Positions 25,868-34,932 of a DNA stretch of 64,000 bases are shown here, in pieces; within the stretch, counting starts at the first letter, position 1; each line of letters begins with the position of its first letter. The notes beneath the pieces are model-generated. The model was not told where the DNA came from and made no database searches. It saw only the letters and a list, made by a program, of their open reading frames with translations. The DNA is from Microbacterium ulmi. Lineage in GTDB: Bacteria > Actinomycetota > Actinomycetes > Actinomycetales > Microbacteriaceae. The stretch spans positions 989,152-1,053,151 of the forward strand of contig NZ_JAAOZF010000001.1 in NCBI RefSeq assembly GCF_011759705.1, in the 5' to 3' direction. The translations under genes were made by a program, and so were the position numbers.

Positions 25868-26530
25868 TCAATGCCGTGCGACCTGGAGGTAGGTCAGCAC
25901 GGCTCTGACCCGGCGGTTGTCCTCGATCGGGGTGAGCCCGAGCTTGGCGAAGATGTTGCCGATGTGCTTGCTGACCGCGGCATCCGTGAGTGTGAGAGCG
26001 CCCGCGATATCGGCGTTCGACCTGCCGTCCGCCATGAGCGCCAGCACTTCTCGCTCGCGCGCCGTGAGGCTGTCGAGCGGGCCCGGCCGGGAGCCGCTGA
26101 GGAGATGCTGCACCACGTCGGGGTCGATGACGGTCCCGCCGGCGGCGACCGTCTCCAGCGCTGCGGCGAAGTCGCGGACGCGGCTCACGCGGTCTTTGAG
26201 CAGGTACCCGATCGCGCCTTCAGGGAGGGTGAGCAGTTCGCGGGCGTAGGTGTCTGCGATGTACTGCGAGAGCACCAGCACCGGTTGGCTCGGGCGCATG
26301 GCGCGGATGTCGAGGGCGGCGCGGAGCCCGTCGTCGCTGTTGCCGGGCGGCATCCGGACGTCGGTGAGTATGAGGTCAGGGGGCTCACCGGCATCGGCGA
26401 GCTTCCCGAATGCGGCGAGCAGTCCGGGGGCGGTCCAGGCGCTCGCGGCGATGCTGTGGCCGAGCCGTTCCAGCAGGGCGGTCAGCGCCTCGCGCAGCAG
26501 CGCGGAGTCCTCAGCGAGCAGCAGACGCAT
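25868..26530 (-). CDS. NarL/LuxR-family response regulator
   Basis: The 220-residue regulator has a receiver domain with acidic pocket AED near residues 6-8, phospho-acceptor Asp57 in LILTDVRMP and YLLKDRV near 110, then a LuxR helix-turn-helix, LTAREREVLALMADGRSNADIAGALTLTDAAVSKHIGNIFAKLGL. Its ATG lies inside the end of the histidine kinase gene (20-bp overlap), so the two are translated from one message. The divergent ABC transporter is the likely target. Confidence 0.92.
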   Translation of the reverse strand: MRLLLAEDSALLREALTALLERLGHSIAASAWTAPGLLAAFGKLADAGEPPDLILTDVRMPPGNSDDGLRAALDIRAMRPSQPVLVLSQYIADTYARELLTLPEGAIGYLLKDRVSRVRDFAAALETVAAGGTVIDPDVVQHLLSGSRPGPLDSLTAREREVLALMADGRSNADIAGALTLTDAAVSKHIGNIFAKLGLTPIEDNRRVRAVLTYLQVARH

Positions 26531-27794
26531 CGCGCTCGGCCCTGTCTCGAAGGATCGGCAAGGTCATGTGCAGCGTCGTCGGTCCGCCGGCGGGGCTGAC
26601 GAGGGTGAACCGTCCGCCGAGCGTTTCGGCGCGCTCGCGCAGTCCGCGCAGTCCTGTTCCAGCATCTTCGTCGGCTCTGCCGTGCCCGTCGTCAGTGACG
26701 CTCACGCTGAGCGCGTCGCCTTCGAGTGCCGCACGCACAGTCAGCCGGGTCGCGGCGGAGTGCTTCGCTGTGTTGCTCATCGCCTCGGTGACGAGGTAAT
26801 AGGCGGCAGTCTCCACCGAGGCGGGCAGTCGGCCGAACTCGGCCACATCGAGACTGAGCGGGACCGGCGTCCGGTCGGCCAGCTCGTCCAGCGCGGCGCG
26901 AAGCCCCTGATCTGTGAGCACGGCGGGGTGAATGCCGCGGACCGTGTTGCGCAGCGTCGCCATCGCGTGCTCGGCCTGACCCTGTGCGGCATCGAGGGCG
27001 ACTCGGGCTGCCGCCGTGTCGGCGCCGTGCGTGGTGAGATCGTCGAGTTCGAGGCTGACCATTCCGAGCCTGGCGGCGAGGGTCACGAGTTCCTGCTGCA
27101 CACCATCGTGCAGGTCGCGCTCGATTCGTCGTCGCTCCGCCTCGAATGCCGCGACGAGCGCGGCTCGCGACTGGACGAGCCGTTCCACGTTGCGGGCGAG
27201 CTCGCGCCGCCGGGGACCGCACAGCACCCTGAGCAGCGACGCCTGGCCCGCGGCGAGCACGGCGTTGACGTACGCGAAGCTGCACACGGCGAGCAGAGCG
27301 ATCGGGATGACCGGCCACCAGTCGTCTGGGCCGACGATGATCCACACGTCGCTGAAGAGGTTGATCCGGGTGGGGCCGCGCGATCCTGAGACCCCGACGA
27401 AGACGAACACGACCAGGCAGAGTCCCTGGACGAACACCACGGCGAGAGCGATCCAGCCGAGCACGAGGTCGAGCAGCAGTGCCGCCGTCTCGCGCCAGGT
27501 CGCCCGCTCGTTCATGCGGACCGCCAACCAGATGTGCCGCTGCTCCCGAGCGAGGGGAACGTGCCCGGACGGCTGGTGGGGGAAGCCAAGGAGGCGGGTG
27601 CGGCGACGCTCGAGCGCACCGATCACGATGCCCCACAGCGGCAGAAGCAACAGCGTCACGATCGTGACCGGCAGCAGCACCAACCCGACAACGGCGCTTG
27701 CCAGCAGGTAGACGAGCGTCAGCCACGGCCATCGCCCGAGAAGGAACCGCCACGGCGGGCGCATCAGCGCGTGCCAGACGGTTGCCGGTCTCAT
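26511..27794 (-). CDS. NarL-type sensor histidine kinase
   Basis: The 427-residue kinase has about four to six membrane helices in the first ~190 residues (sensor), the HisKA_3 dimerisation segment AFEAERRRIERDLHDGVQQELV with phospho-acceptor His229, and a C-terminal ATPase with VTEAMSNTAKHSAATR (N box) and DDGHG / GTGLRGLRERAETLGG (G boxes). A GTG lies three codons upstream, but ATG at 27792-27794 is chosen because TAGGGT stands 7 nt before it. There is no large extracellular domain, suggesting membrane-stress or transporter-linked sensing. Confidence 0.92.
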   Translation of the reverse strand: MRPATVWHALMRPPWRFLLGRWPWLTLVYLLASAVVGLVLLPVTIVTLLLLPLWGIVIGALERRRTRLLGFPHQPSGHVPLAREQRHIWLAVRMNERATWRETAALLLDLVLGWIALAVVFVQGLCLVVFVFVGVSGSRGPTRINLFSDVWIIVGPDDWWPVIPIALLAVCSFAYVNAVLAAGQASLLRVLCGPRRRELARNVERLVQSRAALVAAFEAERRRIERDLHDGVQQELVTLAARLGMVSLELDDLTTHGADTAAARVALDAAQGQAEHAMATLRNTVRGIHPAVLTDQGLRAALDELADRTPVPLSLDVAEFGRLPASVETAAYYLVTEAMSNTAKHSAATRLTVRAALEGDALSVSVTDDGHGRADEDAGTGLRGLRERAETLGGRFTLVSPAGGPTTLHMTLPILRDRAERDASAAR

Positions 27795-27801
27795 GTGTCC
27801 C

Positions 27802-27807
27802 ACCCTA
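27802..27807 (-). promoter_or_regulatory. -10 hexamer of probable leaderless kinase/regulator promoter
   Basis: TAGGGT, 7 nt, then the ATG of the histidine kinase. Confidence 0.5.
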
Positions 27808-27845
27808 CGGACGAGCCCGTGGCCGGAGTCGGGGACCGACGAAGA

Positions 27846-27861
27846 GTAGAGCCAGCTCTAC
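27846..27861. promoter_or_regulatory. Palindromic operator between the two-component system and ABC genes
   Basis: GTAGAGC-CA-GCTCTAC is a perfect 7-bp-arm inverted repeat, about 50 bases upstream of both the ABC ATPase start and the kinase start. A LuxR-type response regulator would be expected to bind such a site. Confidence 0.55.
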
Positions 27862-27910
27862 CTGGACTCTCCAGCCCGCTCCATCGCGCCCGGCGATGAC
27901 CTCCCCTCGA

Positions 27911-28660
27911 ATGGAGAACGTGACTCAACCGCTCATCCATGCCGAGAGCCTGCACAAGACCTTCCCCTCGGCCGGGGCGAAGGAGCCCCGCGTGCCGGTG
28001 CTCGGCGGGATCACCCTGGAGATCCTGCCTGGCGAGATGGTGAGCATCGTGGGGCCGTCCGGCTCCGGCAAATCCACGCTGCTCTACTGCCTGTCCGGGC
28101 TCGAACCCTACGACTCCGGCTCCGTGAAGCTCGCCGGTCGCGAACTCGGCGCTCTCAGCCGTGGTGCACTGGCCACCCTGCGACGCACGCACGTCGGCTT
28201 CGTGTTCCAGTCCTACAACCTCATCCCTTCGCTCACCGCACGTGAGAACGTCGCCCTGCCCGCCCGCCTCGCCCGACGCCGAGCGGATCGCGCCAGGATC
28301 GACCGCGCGCTGGCCGACGTGGGATTGGTCGATCGCGGCGGGCACCGCCCCGGGCAGCTCTCGGGCGGTCAACAGCAGCGCGTCGCGATCGCGCGCGTGC
28401 TTGCCATGCAGCCTGACATCGTGTTCGCAGACGAGCCGACGGGCTCCCTCGACACCGCCACCGGCGCGGACGTGCTCCGGCTCCTGCGGGCGGCAGCACG
28501 CAGCGATCGATCGGTTGTGATCGTCACCCACGACCTCGAGGCCGCCGCCATCGCCGATCGGGTGCTCGTCCTCCGAGATGGAACCATCCACGACGAGCTG
28601 CGGCGCCCCACGCCGGAACGGGTGCTCGAAGCGATCACGCTCGCCGGAGGGGCTGCGTGA
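27911..28660 (+). CDS. ABC transporter ATP-binding protein (MacB/LolD-like)
   Basis: The 249-residue ATPase has Walker A GPSGSGKST (48-56), Q-loop VGFVFQSYNLIPSLTARENV, signature LSGGQQQR, Walker B ADEPTGSLD and the switch His in VTHD. This is the pattern of the MacB/LolD/BceA group, which works with FtsX-type permeases and often exports or removes peptides. ATG at 27911 is used; an ATG five codons upstream (27896) is possible. Its stop overlaps the permease start as GTGA. Confidence 0.93.
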   Translation: MENVTQPLIHAESLHKTFPSAGAKEPRVPVLGGITLEILPGEMVSIVGPSGSGKSTLLYCLSGLEPYDSGSVKLAGRELGALSRGALATLRRTHVGFVFQSYNLIPSLTARENVALPARLARRRADRARIDRALADVGLVDRGGHRPGQLSGGQQQRVAIARVLAMQPDIVFADEPTGSLDTATGADVLRLLRAAARSDRSVVIVTHDLEAAAIADRVLVLRDGTIHDELRRPTPERVLEAITLAGGAA

Positions 28661-30000
28661 TCCGTCTCGTCATGTCCGACCTGACCGCGCAGGCGCGAGT
28701 GTGGCTCGGCATCCTCGCCCTGACCATCGCCACCGGGTTCGTCGGTGCGATCGCTGCCGGACTCATCGAGACCGGCAGCGTCCACGGCGGGCGCGTGCAG
28801 GAGGGTCTGTCCAGCACCAGTGCGGCCGTCATCATGTTCACCTCCGTGACCGCGCTCATCGTCCTCAGCTCGACCGCGAACGTGACGGTCGCCCTGCAAC
28901 AGCGCAGCTACGCCCTCTGGCAGCTCGTCGGCATCCGCCCCGCCCTCGTCGGAATGGTGGTCCTCACCCAACTCGGCATCGTGGGTGCTCTCGGCGCGCT
29001 GATCGGCTGCTTGGTCGCCATCCCGGTCTTTCCCTCGCTCTTCACGTGGGCGTTCCGGGAGTGGTCGGACATGCAGGGCATCAGCCTGCACCTCGGCATC
29101 GTCAGCATGCTCATCGTTGTCGCGACGATCACCGTCGTCGTGATGATCGGCGGGCTCCGCGGCGTACGACGCGCGAGCCGCACACCGCCGATCGAAGCGC
29201 TGCGCGACCCCGAACCGCCGCGGGTCAGGATGGGATGGTTCCGCATCCTGCTCACGGTCACCACCCTCGGCGGCGCCGTGGCACTGGCATGGAATCTCGA
29301 CGGCAGTGCGACGCTGTCCGGCTTCTCAGGTCAGGCGATCCTGCTCACACCGCTTCTGACAGCCGCTCTCGCCGCTGCGGGTCCACTGGTGCTTCCCTTC
29401 GTGCTCCACGCGTGGACATCCCTCCTGCCGGCGAAGATGTCGGCATCCTGGTTCCTGGCACGCCACTCCGCTCGCTACAGGCTCAGTCAGTCACACGCCG
29501 CGATCAGCCCGCTCATGGTCGCCATCGCACTCTCTGGCGGCCTCTACACCACGGCCGCAACTCTCGATGCTGCCCTCGTCGAGCGCAACGGGAGCACGGC
29601 GAGCACGGGACTCGCGCCCGAAGGAGTGGTGATCCTGCTCGGCGGCCCGCTGCTGCTCTCCGCCGTCGCTGCCGCAGCGACAGTGTTCATGTCTGGTCGC
29701 GCACGCGAACGCGAGTTCGCCCTCATCCAAGCCGCCGGGTCGACGCAGCCGGCGATCACGCTCACCGCGATATGGGAAGCGGCGATCTACGCCGTGACCG
29801 CCGCGATCCTCGGAGCACTCGCAACCGTCGCCGGCGGACTCGTCATCGCGGCAAAGCTCTCGCTGCCCGTACCCGTCGTATCGTTCTCGACCATCGGGCT
29901 CATCGCCTTCGGCGGCTTCGTACTCATCCTGGCAGCCACAGTCGCACCCACCATCGCCGCGCTCCGACACGAGATCCCTCGCACGCTCGCCGTCGAGTAG
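28657..30000 (+). CDS. FtsX-like ABC transporter permease
   Basis: The 447-residue permease has the FtsX-type layout: an N-terminal helix, three helices with LQQRSYALWQLVGIRPALVGMVV, a cytoplasmic RRASRTPPIEALRDPEPP loop, and a second FtsX unit with ANREFALIQAAGS-like sequence (AREREFALIQAAGSTQPAIT) and EIPRTLAVE at the end. It pairs with the ATPase before it (GTGA overlap). With the divergent two-component system it resembles antibiotic-peptide detoxification modules; substrate unknown. Confidence 0.9.
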   Translation: MIRLVMSDLTAQARVWLGILALTIATGFVGAIAAGLIETGSVHGGRVQEGLSSTSAAVIMFTSVTALIVLSSTANVTVALQQRSYALWQLVGIRPALVGMVVLTQLGIVGALGALIGCLVAIPVFPSLFTWAFREWSDMQGISLHLGIVSMLIVVATITVVVMIGGLRGVRRASRTPPIEALRDPEPPRVRMGWFRILLTVTTLGGAVALAWNLDGSATLSGFSGQAILLTPLLTAALAAAGPLVLPFVLHAWTSLLPAKMSASWFLARHSARYRLSQSHAAISPLMVAIALSGGLYTTAATLDAALVERNGSTASTGLAPEGVVILLGGPLLLSAVAAAATVFMSGRAREREFALIQAAGSTQPAITLTAIWEAAIYAVTAAILGALATVAGGLVIAAKLSLPVPVVSFSTIGLIAFGGFVLILAATVAPTIAALRHEIPRTLAVE

Positions 30001-30269
30001 CGCTCTCGCGACAGGTGCACGATCCTCCCGGCTCGCCCGACTTCGCGGTCGCGCCGACGGGACACCGAGTGCAACGATGGACCCGAGTGGCACGGGCACG
30101 GGCTGGCACCTGTGGTTCTGTGCCGTCGCCTCGCACACGGGCCGGGATGCCGCCGCCATCGCGTGGGACGACTACTTCCCGGCGCTCCAGGCCCGAGTAC
30201 GCCGCGCTCGCGCCCTGACGCCGAGGCTGCGGCATCCGTCGGCGGCCCTCGGTCTCGGGCGTCGCGGAT
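30001..30269. other. Gene-free interval between convergent genes
   Basis: This 269-base gap separates the FtsX permease and ykoC, which face each other. No hairpin stands out. A 70-codon open frame at 30077 with no ribosome-binding site or recognisable homology was not accepted. Confidence 0.4.
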
Positions 30270-31058
30270 TCACGACGGCCCGAGGATGAAGTTCCACGTG
30301 CCCGCGAGCACGGCGGCCGTCACGGCGACGCCGGAGATCGCGGCGCCGATCGCCAGGAGGACCCATTCGCGGCCCCCGAAGTGCGATGCGCGCGCCCACG
30401 TGCGCGGCACGGGCGAGCCGAAGCCGCGCGCCTCCATGGCGGTCGCGAGCTTCGACCCGCGCCGGATCGAGAGGACGAGCAGGGCGAACGCCATCCCGAG
30501 GAAGCGCCGGATGCGCCCACGGTCGGCGACGCCCCGCGCGCGGCGCGCGAGCTCGAGCGCTCGCCAATCGTCGAGGAAGAGCCCGACCATCCGCAGGCCT
30601 GCGAGGGCGCCCAGCACGAACCGCGCGGGGAGCTTCAGCACCTGCGCGAGCCCGTCGGCGAGGTCGGTCGGGTCGACCGTGACGAACAGCACGACCGACG
30701 GCAGGGCGATCGCGAGCACGCGGAAGAACGTCGCGACGGCGAGGGTCAGAGATCCCTCGCTGATCCGCACCACGAACCACTCCGCGTACACGTGCCCCGA
30801 GGTCTCGCCGTAGAGCGCGATCGTGAGGCCCGTCAGGGGAGCGGCGAGCCACACGGGCCAGGTCCGCAGCCAGAACTCGCGCCAGCCGATGCTCGCGAAC
30901 GGGAACAGCGCGCACTCGAGCCCGAGGGCGACGGCGGCCGAGACCCAGTCGAGCGTCAGGATGAGGGGCAGCGCGATGAGGGCGCTCGCCCCGAGCTTCG
31001 CGACGGGGTTGATCCGCGCGAACGAGCCCGTGCGGGCGTGAGACTCCAGGAGGGTCAC
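30270..31058 (-). CDS. ykoC: ECF transporter T component YkoC (EcfT)
   Basis: The 262-residue transmembrane coupling protein has the EcfT helices and the two cytoplasmic Ala-Arg-Gly motifs that contact the ATPases: LARRARG and AMEARG. It links the substrate-binding YkoE to the double ATPase YkoD in thiamine-precursor uptake. The GTG start at 31056-31058 has GGGAGG 8 nt upstream. That SD lies inside a 15-codon open frame that bridges it to ykoD. Last gene of the riboswitch-controlled operon. Confidence 0.85.
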   Translation of the reverse strand: MTLLESHARTGSFARINPVAKLGASALIALPLILTLDWVSAAVALGLECALFPFASIGWREFWLRTWPVWLAAPLTGLTIALYGETSGHVYAEWFVVRISEGSLTLAVATFFRVLAIALPSVVLFVTVDPTDLADGLAQVLKLPARFVLGALAGLRMVGLFLDDWRALELARRARGVADRGRIRRFLGMAFALLVLSIRRGSKLATAMEARGFGSPVPRTWARASHFGGREWVLLAIGAAISGVAVTAAVLAGTWNFILGPS

Positions 31059-31102
31059 GCGGCGACCTCCCGACGATGCGGTGCCGGACGGTCGGCGGTC
31101 AT
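31055..31102 (-). CDS. 15-codon linking open frame between ykoD and ykoC
   Basis: The ATG overlaps the ykoD stop as ATGA, and its TGA overlaps the ykoC start as GTGA. Its last codons contain the GGGAGG ribosome-binding site of ykoC. The peptide, MTADRPAPHRREVAA, has no recognisable motif. It is most likely a coupling device that carries ribosomes from ykoD to ykoC, if it is translated at all. Confidence 0.3.
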   Translation of the reverse strand: MTADRPAPHRREVAA

Positions 31103-32571
31103 GACGGCACCGCCAGCACGTGCCGCTCGGCGCGCAGCGCCTCCACGACCGCCAGATCGTGCGTGATCGCGACGATCGCGCTGCCGTCGTCGCGCAGACG
31201 CGCGAGCAGTGCGACGAGCTCGGCCCACGTGCGGGCGTCCTGCCCGAAGGTCGGCTCGTCGAGCACGAGCACGCGGGGTCTCGTCGCGAGCGCGGCCGCG
31301 ACCGTCAGCCGGCGCTTCTCGCCGCCCGAGAGCGTGTAGGGGTTGGCGCGCGCGAGCGCCGAGAGTCGCAGCCGTTCGAGCAGCTCGTCGACGCGTTCGG
31401 CCGTCTCGCGCTCTTCGAGCCCGAGCGCGCGCGGGCCGACTTCGAGCTCCTCGCGCACCGTGCGGGCGAGCAGCTGATGCTCGGGGTCCTGGAACACCGT
31501 CCCGATCCGGGTGAGCAGCTGCCGCGAGGACCAGCGGATCGGGGATGGCCCCGCGCCGGCCGCGAGGTCGTCCGCCGCGACGAGCGACCCGCCCCCCGGC
31601 GGCAGCAGCCCCGCGATCGTGAGGCCGAGCGTCGACTTGCCCGCGCCGTTCGGTCCCGTGATCGCGAGCGCCGAACGTTCGTGGACGTCGACGTCGACCC
31701 CGGTGACCACGGGCGTGCCGCGCACGCGCTCGACCGCGAGGCCGCGCGCCGACAGCAGGGCCGGCCCTGCGGCGTGCGCCGGCGCCGGCGGGAGAGCCGG
31801 AGGGATGCCGGGCACCCACACGCCCGCGGCGGCGAGCCGCTCGCCCTCGCGGCCGAGCACGGCATCCGGGGTGCCGTCGGCGACGACCCCTCCGCCGTCG
31901 ACGGTGCCGCCGAGCACGATGACGCGGTCGACGATCGGGAGCCACACCTCGACGCGGTGCTCGACGACGACGAGCGTGGCAGGATGCCGCTCCAGCAGCG
32001 CCGCGACCGCCGCACGCACCTCGATCACGCCGTCGGGGTCTAGGTTCGCCGTCGGCTCGTCGAGGAGGAGGAGCCCCGGGCGCATCGCGAGCGCGGCCGC
32101 CAGCGCGAGGCGCTGCTTCTGCCCGCCCGAGAGCGCCTTCGTCTGGCGGTCGAGCGGCACGTCCAGCCCCACGGCGTCGAGGGCCGCGTCGACGCGCCGC
32201 CACGTCTCGTCGCGCGGCACGCCCAGGTTCTCGCACCCGAACGCCACGTCGTCGCCGACGCGCGTCAGGATGACCTGCGAGTCGGGATCCTGGAGGACGA
32301 GCCCCGCCCGGCCACGGGCGGCCTCGGCACGCGCGCCGTCGACGAGCAGAGCGCCTTCGGACTCGCCCTCCTCGTCTCCGCCGAGCACGCCCGCGAGCCC
32401 CTGCAGGAGCGTCGACTTGCCCGCACCGGACGCGCCGAGCAGCAGGACCCGCTCGCCGGGCTCGATGCGGAACGAGACCTCCCGCAGGGCCCACGCGATG
32501 CGGGAGGCATGGCGCCAGCCCCAGCCCCGCGCGTCGACGGCGACGGGGCGCGACGCGCCCTCGAACGGCAT
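31099..32571 (-). CDS. ykoD: ECF transporter double ATPase YkoD
   Basis: This 490-residue protein carries two ABC ATPase domains in one chain. Domain 1 has GASGAGKST (46-54), LSGGQKQR and LLLDEPTANLD. Domain 2 has TGPNGAGKST, LSGGEKRR and VLDEPTFGQD with a following ITHD. Both half-sites look complete. It powers uptake with YkoE and YkoC. The ATG at 32569-32571 is 8 nt after the ykoE stop. The frame is open further upstream, but the order and the N-terminal sequence set this start. Confidence 0.9.
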   Translation of the reverse strand: MPFEGASRPVAVDARGWGWRHASRIAWALREVSFRIEPGERVLLLGASGAGKSTLLQGLAGVLGGDEEGESEGALLVDGARAEAARGRAGLVLQDPDSQVILTRVGDDVAFGCENLGVPRDETWRRVDAALDAVGLDVPLDRQTKALSGGQKQRLALAAALAMRPGLLLLDEPTANLDPDGVIEVRAAVAALLERHPATLVVVEHRVEVWLPIVDRVIVLGGTVDGGGVVADGTPDAVLGREGERLAAAGVWVPGIPPALPPAPAHAAGPALLSARGLAVERVRGTPVVTGVDVDVHERSALAITGPNGAGKSTLGLTIAGLLPPGGGSLVAADDLAAGAGPSPIRWSSRQLLTRIGTVFQDPEHQLLARTVREELEVGPRALGLEERETAERVDELLERLRLSALARANPYTLSGGEKRRLTVAAALATRPRVLVLDEPTFGQDARTWAELVALLARLRDDGSAIVAITHDLAVVEALRAERHVLAVPS

Positions 32572-32579
32572 CCGCGCGT

Positions 32580-33206
32580 CTAGACGCGAGCGCGCTGCGC
32601 GCGCCCTGAGGCGAAGCGGTCGAGCGCACCCGTCGCGGCGAGGCCCCTGGCCAGCAGCCACGACAGCGCGCCCGCGATGACGGCCCCCGAGACGACGGTC
32701 GAGATGAGGTAGACGACCGTGAACGTCGTGTCGGACCCGACGTACCACAGCAGCATGTTGTTGATGCCGCCCGCGAGCGCGGCGCCCGCCCCCGCGAGGA
32801 TCGCGACGGGCAGGCTCCAGTTGCGGTAGAAGAAGACCAGGAAGATCAGCTCGGCACCGAGGCCCTGCACGAGCCCTGCCTCGAGCGTCAGGAAGCCGCC
32901 CCACTGGCTTCCCACGAGCGCCGAGACCACGGCGGCGAGCGTCTCGGTGTAGAGCGCGGCGCCGGGCTTGCGGATGATGAGCGCCCCGAGCACGCCCGCG
33001 AAGAGCCACGGACCGTCGAGCAGACCCTGAAGGCCGGGCAGCAGCGGCTCCAGGATGCCCTTCGGCCCGAGGTAGCCGATGTTCCACAGCAGGAAGATGA
33101 GCCCCGACGCGACTCCCAGGACGCTGGCGACGACGATGTCGACGACGCGCCAGCGCAGGCGACCGCGGCTCTTCGCGGTGGTGGACGAAGACGTGGATAC
33201 GGACAT
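32580..33206 (-). CDS. ykoE: ECF transporter S component YkoE (thiamine precursor)
   Basis: The 208-residue membrane protein has about six helices and the YkoE pattern: SGLIFLLWNIGY near the start, LDGPWLFAGVLGALIIRKPGAALYTE, and SQWGGFLTLEAGLVQGLGAELIF. YkoE binds hydroxymethylpyrimidine or thiamine, and the TPP riboswitch directly upstream supports this. The ATG at 33204-33206 has GGAGGAGAGAAC before it, lying at the 3' edge of the riboswitch. Confidence 0.9.
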   Translation of the reverse strand: MSVSTSSSTTAKSRGRLRWRVVDIVVASVLGVASGLIFLLWNIGYLGPKGILEPLLPGLQGLLDGPWLFAGVLGALIIRKPGAALYTETLAAVVSALVGSQWGGFLTLEAGLVQGLGAELIFLVFFYRNWSLPVAILAGAGAALAGGINNMLLWYVGSDTTFTVVYLISTVVSGAVIAGALSWLLARGLAATGALDRFASGRAQRARV

Positions 33207-33213
33207 GTTCTCT

Positions 33214-33303
33214 CCTCCCTGCGCCGGCATGATCCGGATCAGGTTCGACGGTCGAAGCGTGGATTCGCTTCCTCTCAGCCCGGCTCACCGGACTCCCGTG
33301 GTT
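33214..33303 (-). promoter_or_regulatory. TPP riboswitch (THI element)
   Basis: Read on the minus strand the leader holds the conserved THI-box blocks in order: GGGAGTCC, then GCTGAGAGG, a variable stem, then GAACCTGATCCGGATCATGC and CGCAGGGAGG. These are the invariant CUGAGA and ACCUGA-x-GAUxAUGC elements that bind thiamine pyrophosphate. The Shine-Dalgarno of ykoE begins at the end of the last block, so TPP would close the ribosome site and lower ykoEDC translation; no separate terminator is evident. Confidence 0.93.
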
Positions 33304-33335
33304 GTCGCGATGAGTATACCCGCGTCGTGACGGGG

Positions 33336-33341
33336 TATTTT
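33336..33341 (+). promoter_or_regulatory. -10 hexamer of probable leaderless promoter
   Basis: TATTTT, 6 nt, then GTG at 33348. A second TATACC at 33315-33320 stands 6 nt before another in-frame GTG at 33327; the TATTTT site fits the TANNNT pattern better. Confidence 0.55.
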
Positions 33342-33347
33342 GGGCGG

Positions 33348-34910
33348 GTGACCTCCGACGACGTCCCCCCGCTGACGCGCCGCTCCCTGCGCGCGACCGC
33401 GTCCAGCGACGCCGTGGGCGTGCCGGATGCCGGTGACGGCATCGACGCCGTCACGACACTGCTCGCAGAACCCGCGGCAGCAGCCCTCGACACTCGTATC
33501 CTCGACACGATGACGGATGCCGACGTCGCGCCCGCTCCGACCCCCGAGCCCGCACCGACCCGGCCGGGCGGCAGGATCGCTCTCGCCTGGCTCGACGACG
33601 CCGCGTTCGCGGCAGCCGTGCGGCCCCTCACGGGGCTCGACGCGGTGGAGTCCCCCGTCGCGCCCGCCTCCGCCGACCTCCTGGCGACGGCCCCGCGGCG
33701 GTCGCCGTTCCGGCCGGGCGTCATCATCCCGATCCTCCTCATCGCCGCCCTCTTCGGCGGCTACGCCGCGACGACCCTGCTGTGGCCGCTGCACGCCGTC
33801 GCCCCCACCATCACGGCGGTCCAGGTCGAGCCCGTCGCCGCGCCCGTCGCGGCGCCGGCGTGGCCCGCGCAGGGAAGCGCCGCGATCGCCGTGCGCGGCA
33901 TCCCGGGCACCCTCTCGTCGACCGCCGATCCCGCACCCATCGCGAGCATCACGAAGGTGCTCACGGCTCTGCTCGTGCTCGAGGAGATGCCGCTCGCGGT
34001 CGGCGAGCAGGGGCCCGAGTTCCGCTTCACGGGCAACGACCGCACGCAGTACTGGGCCTACCGTGGTCGCGGCGAGTCCGCGCTCAACGTCCCGGTCGGC
34101 GGGTCGCTCACGGAGTACCAGATGCTGCAGGGGATGCTCATCGGCTCCGCCAACAACTACGCGGACCGTCTCGCGGGCAACCTGTGGCCGAGCAACGCGG
34201 TCTTCGCGAAGGCCGCGAACGAGTGGCTCACGAGCCACGGCGTCCCCGGGATCACCGTCTACTCGCCGACGGGCTTCGACTCACGCAACGTCGCGACGAA
34301 CGAGGCGCTCGTGAACCTCGCCGTCAAGGCGCTCGCGAACCCCGTCATCGCCGAGATCGTCGCGACGAAGGCCGTGGACCTGCCCGGTGCGGGCCACGTC
34401 GAGAACACGAACGACCTCCTCGCCGACCCGGGCGTCGTCGGCATCAAGACGGGGTCGCTCGACGAGTTCAACCTCCTCTCGGCCAAGGACGTCACGGTCG
34501 CCGGCGTCACGGTGCGCCTGTACGCGTCCGTGCTGGGGCAGCCCGATCCAGAGACGCGGTCGGCGGCCTCGCGCGCGCTGTACGCGCAGCTCGAGGCCGA
34601 GCTGCAGCCGAAGCCGTCCGTCGTGAAGGGGACGACCGCGGGCGTCGTCGAGACGAGGTGGGGAGACACGGCGAACGTCGTGACGACGGAGGACGCCTCG
34701 ATCATCCTGTGGAACGGCGGTGTCGGGACCGTCGCCGTCCAGTACGCGCTCGACGACAGCCGCGACGCGGGCGATGCCGTCGGCTCGCTCACCGTGACGG
34801 GCCCGCTCGACGCGAAGACCGTGACGCTCGCGCTCGACGGCGACATCGAGCCGCCGTCCGCGTGGTGGCGGCTCACGCACCCGCTCGACCTCTTCGGCCT
34901 CACGAGCTGA
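33348..34910 (+). CDS. Membrane-anchored D-alanyl-D-alanine carboxypeptidase (S11-like)
   Basis: The ~520-residue protein has a Thr/Ser/Ala-rich cytoplasmic N-terminus, one transmembrane helix (VIIPILLIAALFGGYAATTL), and an outer serine-peptidase domain with the three penicillin-binding motifs: SITK (active Ser), SANN (SxN) and IKTGS (KTG). It would trim D-Ala from peptidoglycan stem peptides outside the cell, unlike classic DacA enzymes in having an N-terminal rather than C-terminal anchor. The GTG at 33348 is preferred over that at 33327 by its -10 spacing. Confidence 0.85.
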   Translation: MTSDDVPPLTRRSLRATASSDAVGVPDAGDGIDAVTTLLAEPAAAALDTRILDTMTDADVAPAPTPEPAPTRPGGRIALAWLDDAAFAAAVRPLTGLDAVESPVAPASADLLATAPRRSPFRPGVIIPILLIAALFGGYAATTLLWPLHAVAPTITAVQVEPVAAPVAAPAWPAQGSAAIAVRGIPGTLSSTADPAPIASITKVLTALLVLEEMPLAVGEQGPEFRFTGNDRTQYWAYRGRGESALNVPVGGSLTEYQMLQGMLIGSANNYADRLAGNLWPSNAVFAKAANEWLTSHGVPGITVYSPTGFDSRNVATNEALVNLAVKALANPVIAEIVATKAVDLPGAGHVENTNDLLADPGVVGIKTGSLDEFNLLSAKDVTVAGVTVRLYASVLGQPDPETRSAASRALYAQLEAELQPKPSVVKGTTAGVVETRWGDTANVVTTEDASIILWNGGVGTVAVQYALDDSRDAGDAVGSLTVTGPLDAKTVTLALDGDIEPPSAWWRLTHPLDLFGLTS

Positions 34911-34932
34911 GCCCGCGGGCTCACTCGCTCCG

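Noticed and set aside
30077..30289. 70-codon open frame between the FtsX permease and ykoC
   Set aside because: No ribosome-binding site or -10 spacing, it overlaps the end of ykoC, and the second half is Arg-rich like untranslated sequence.
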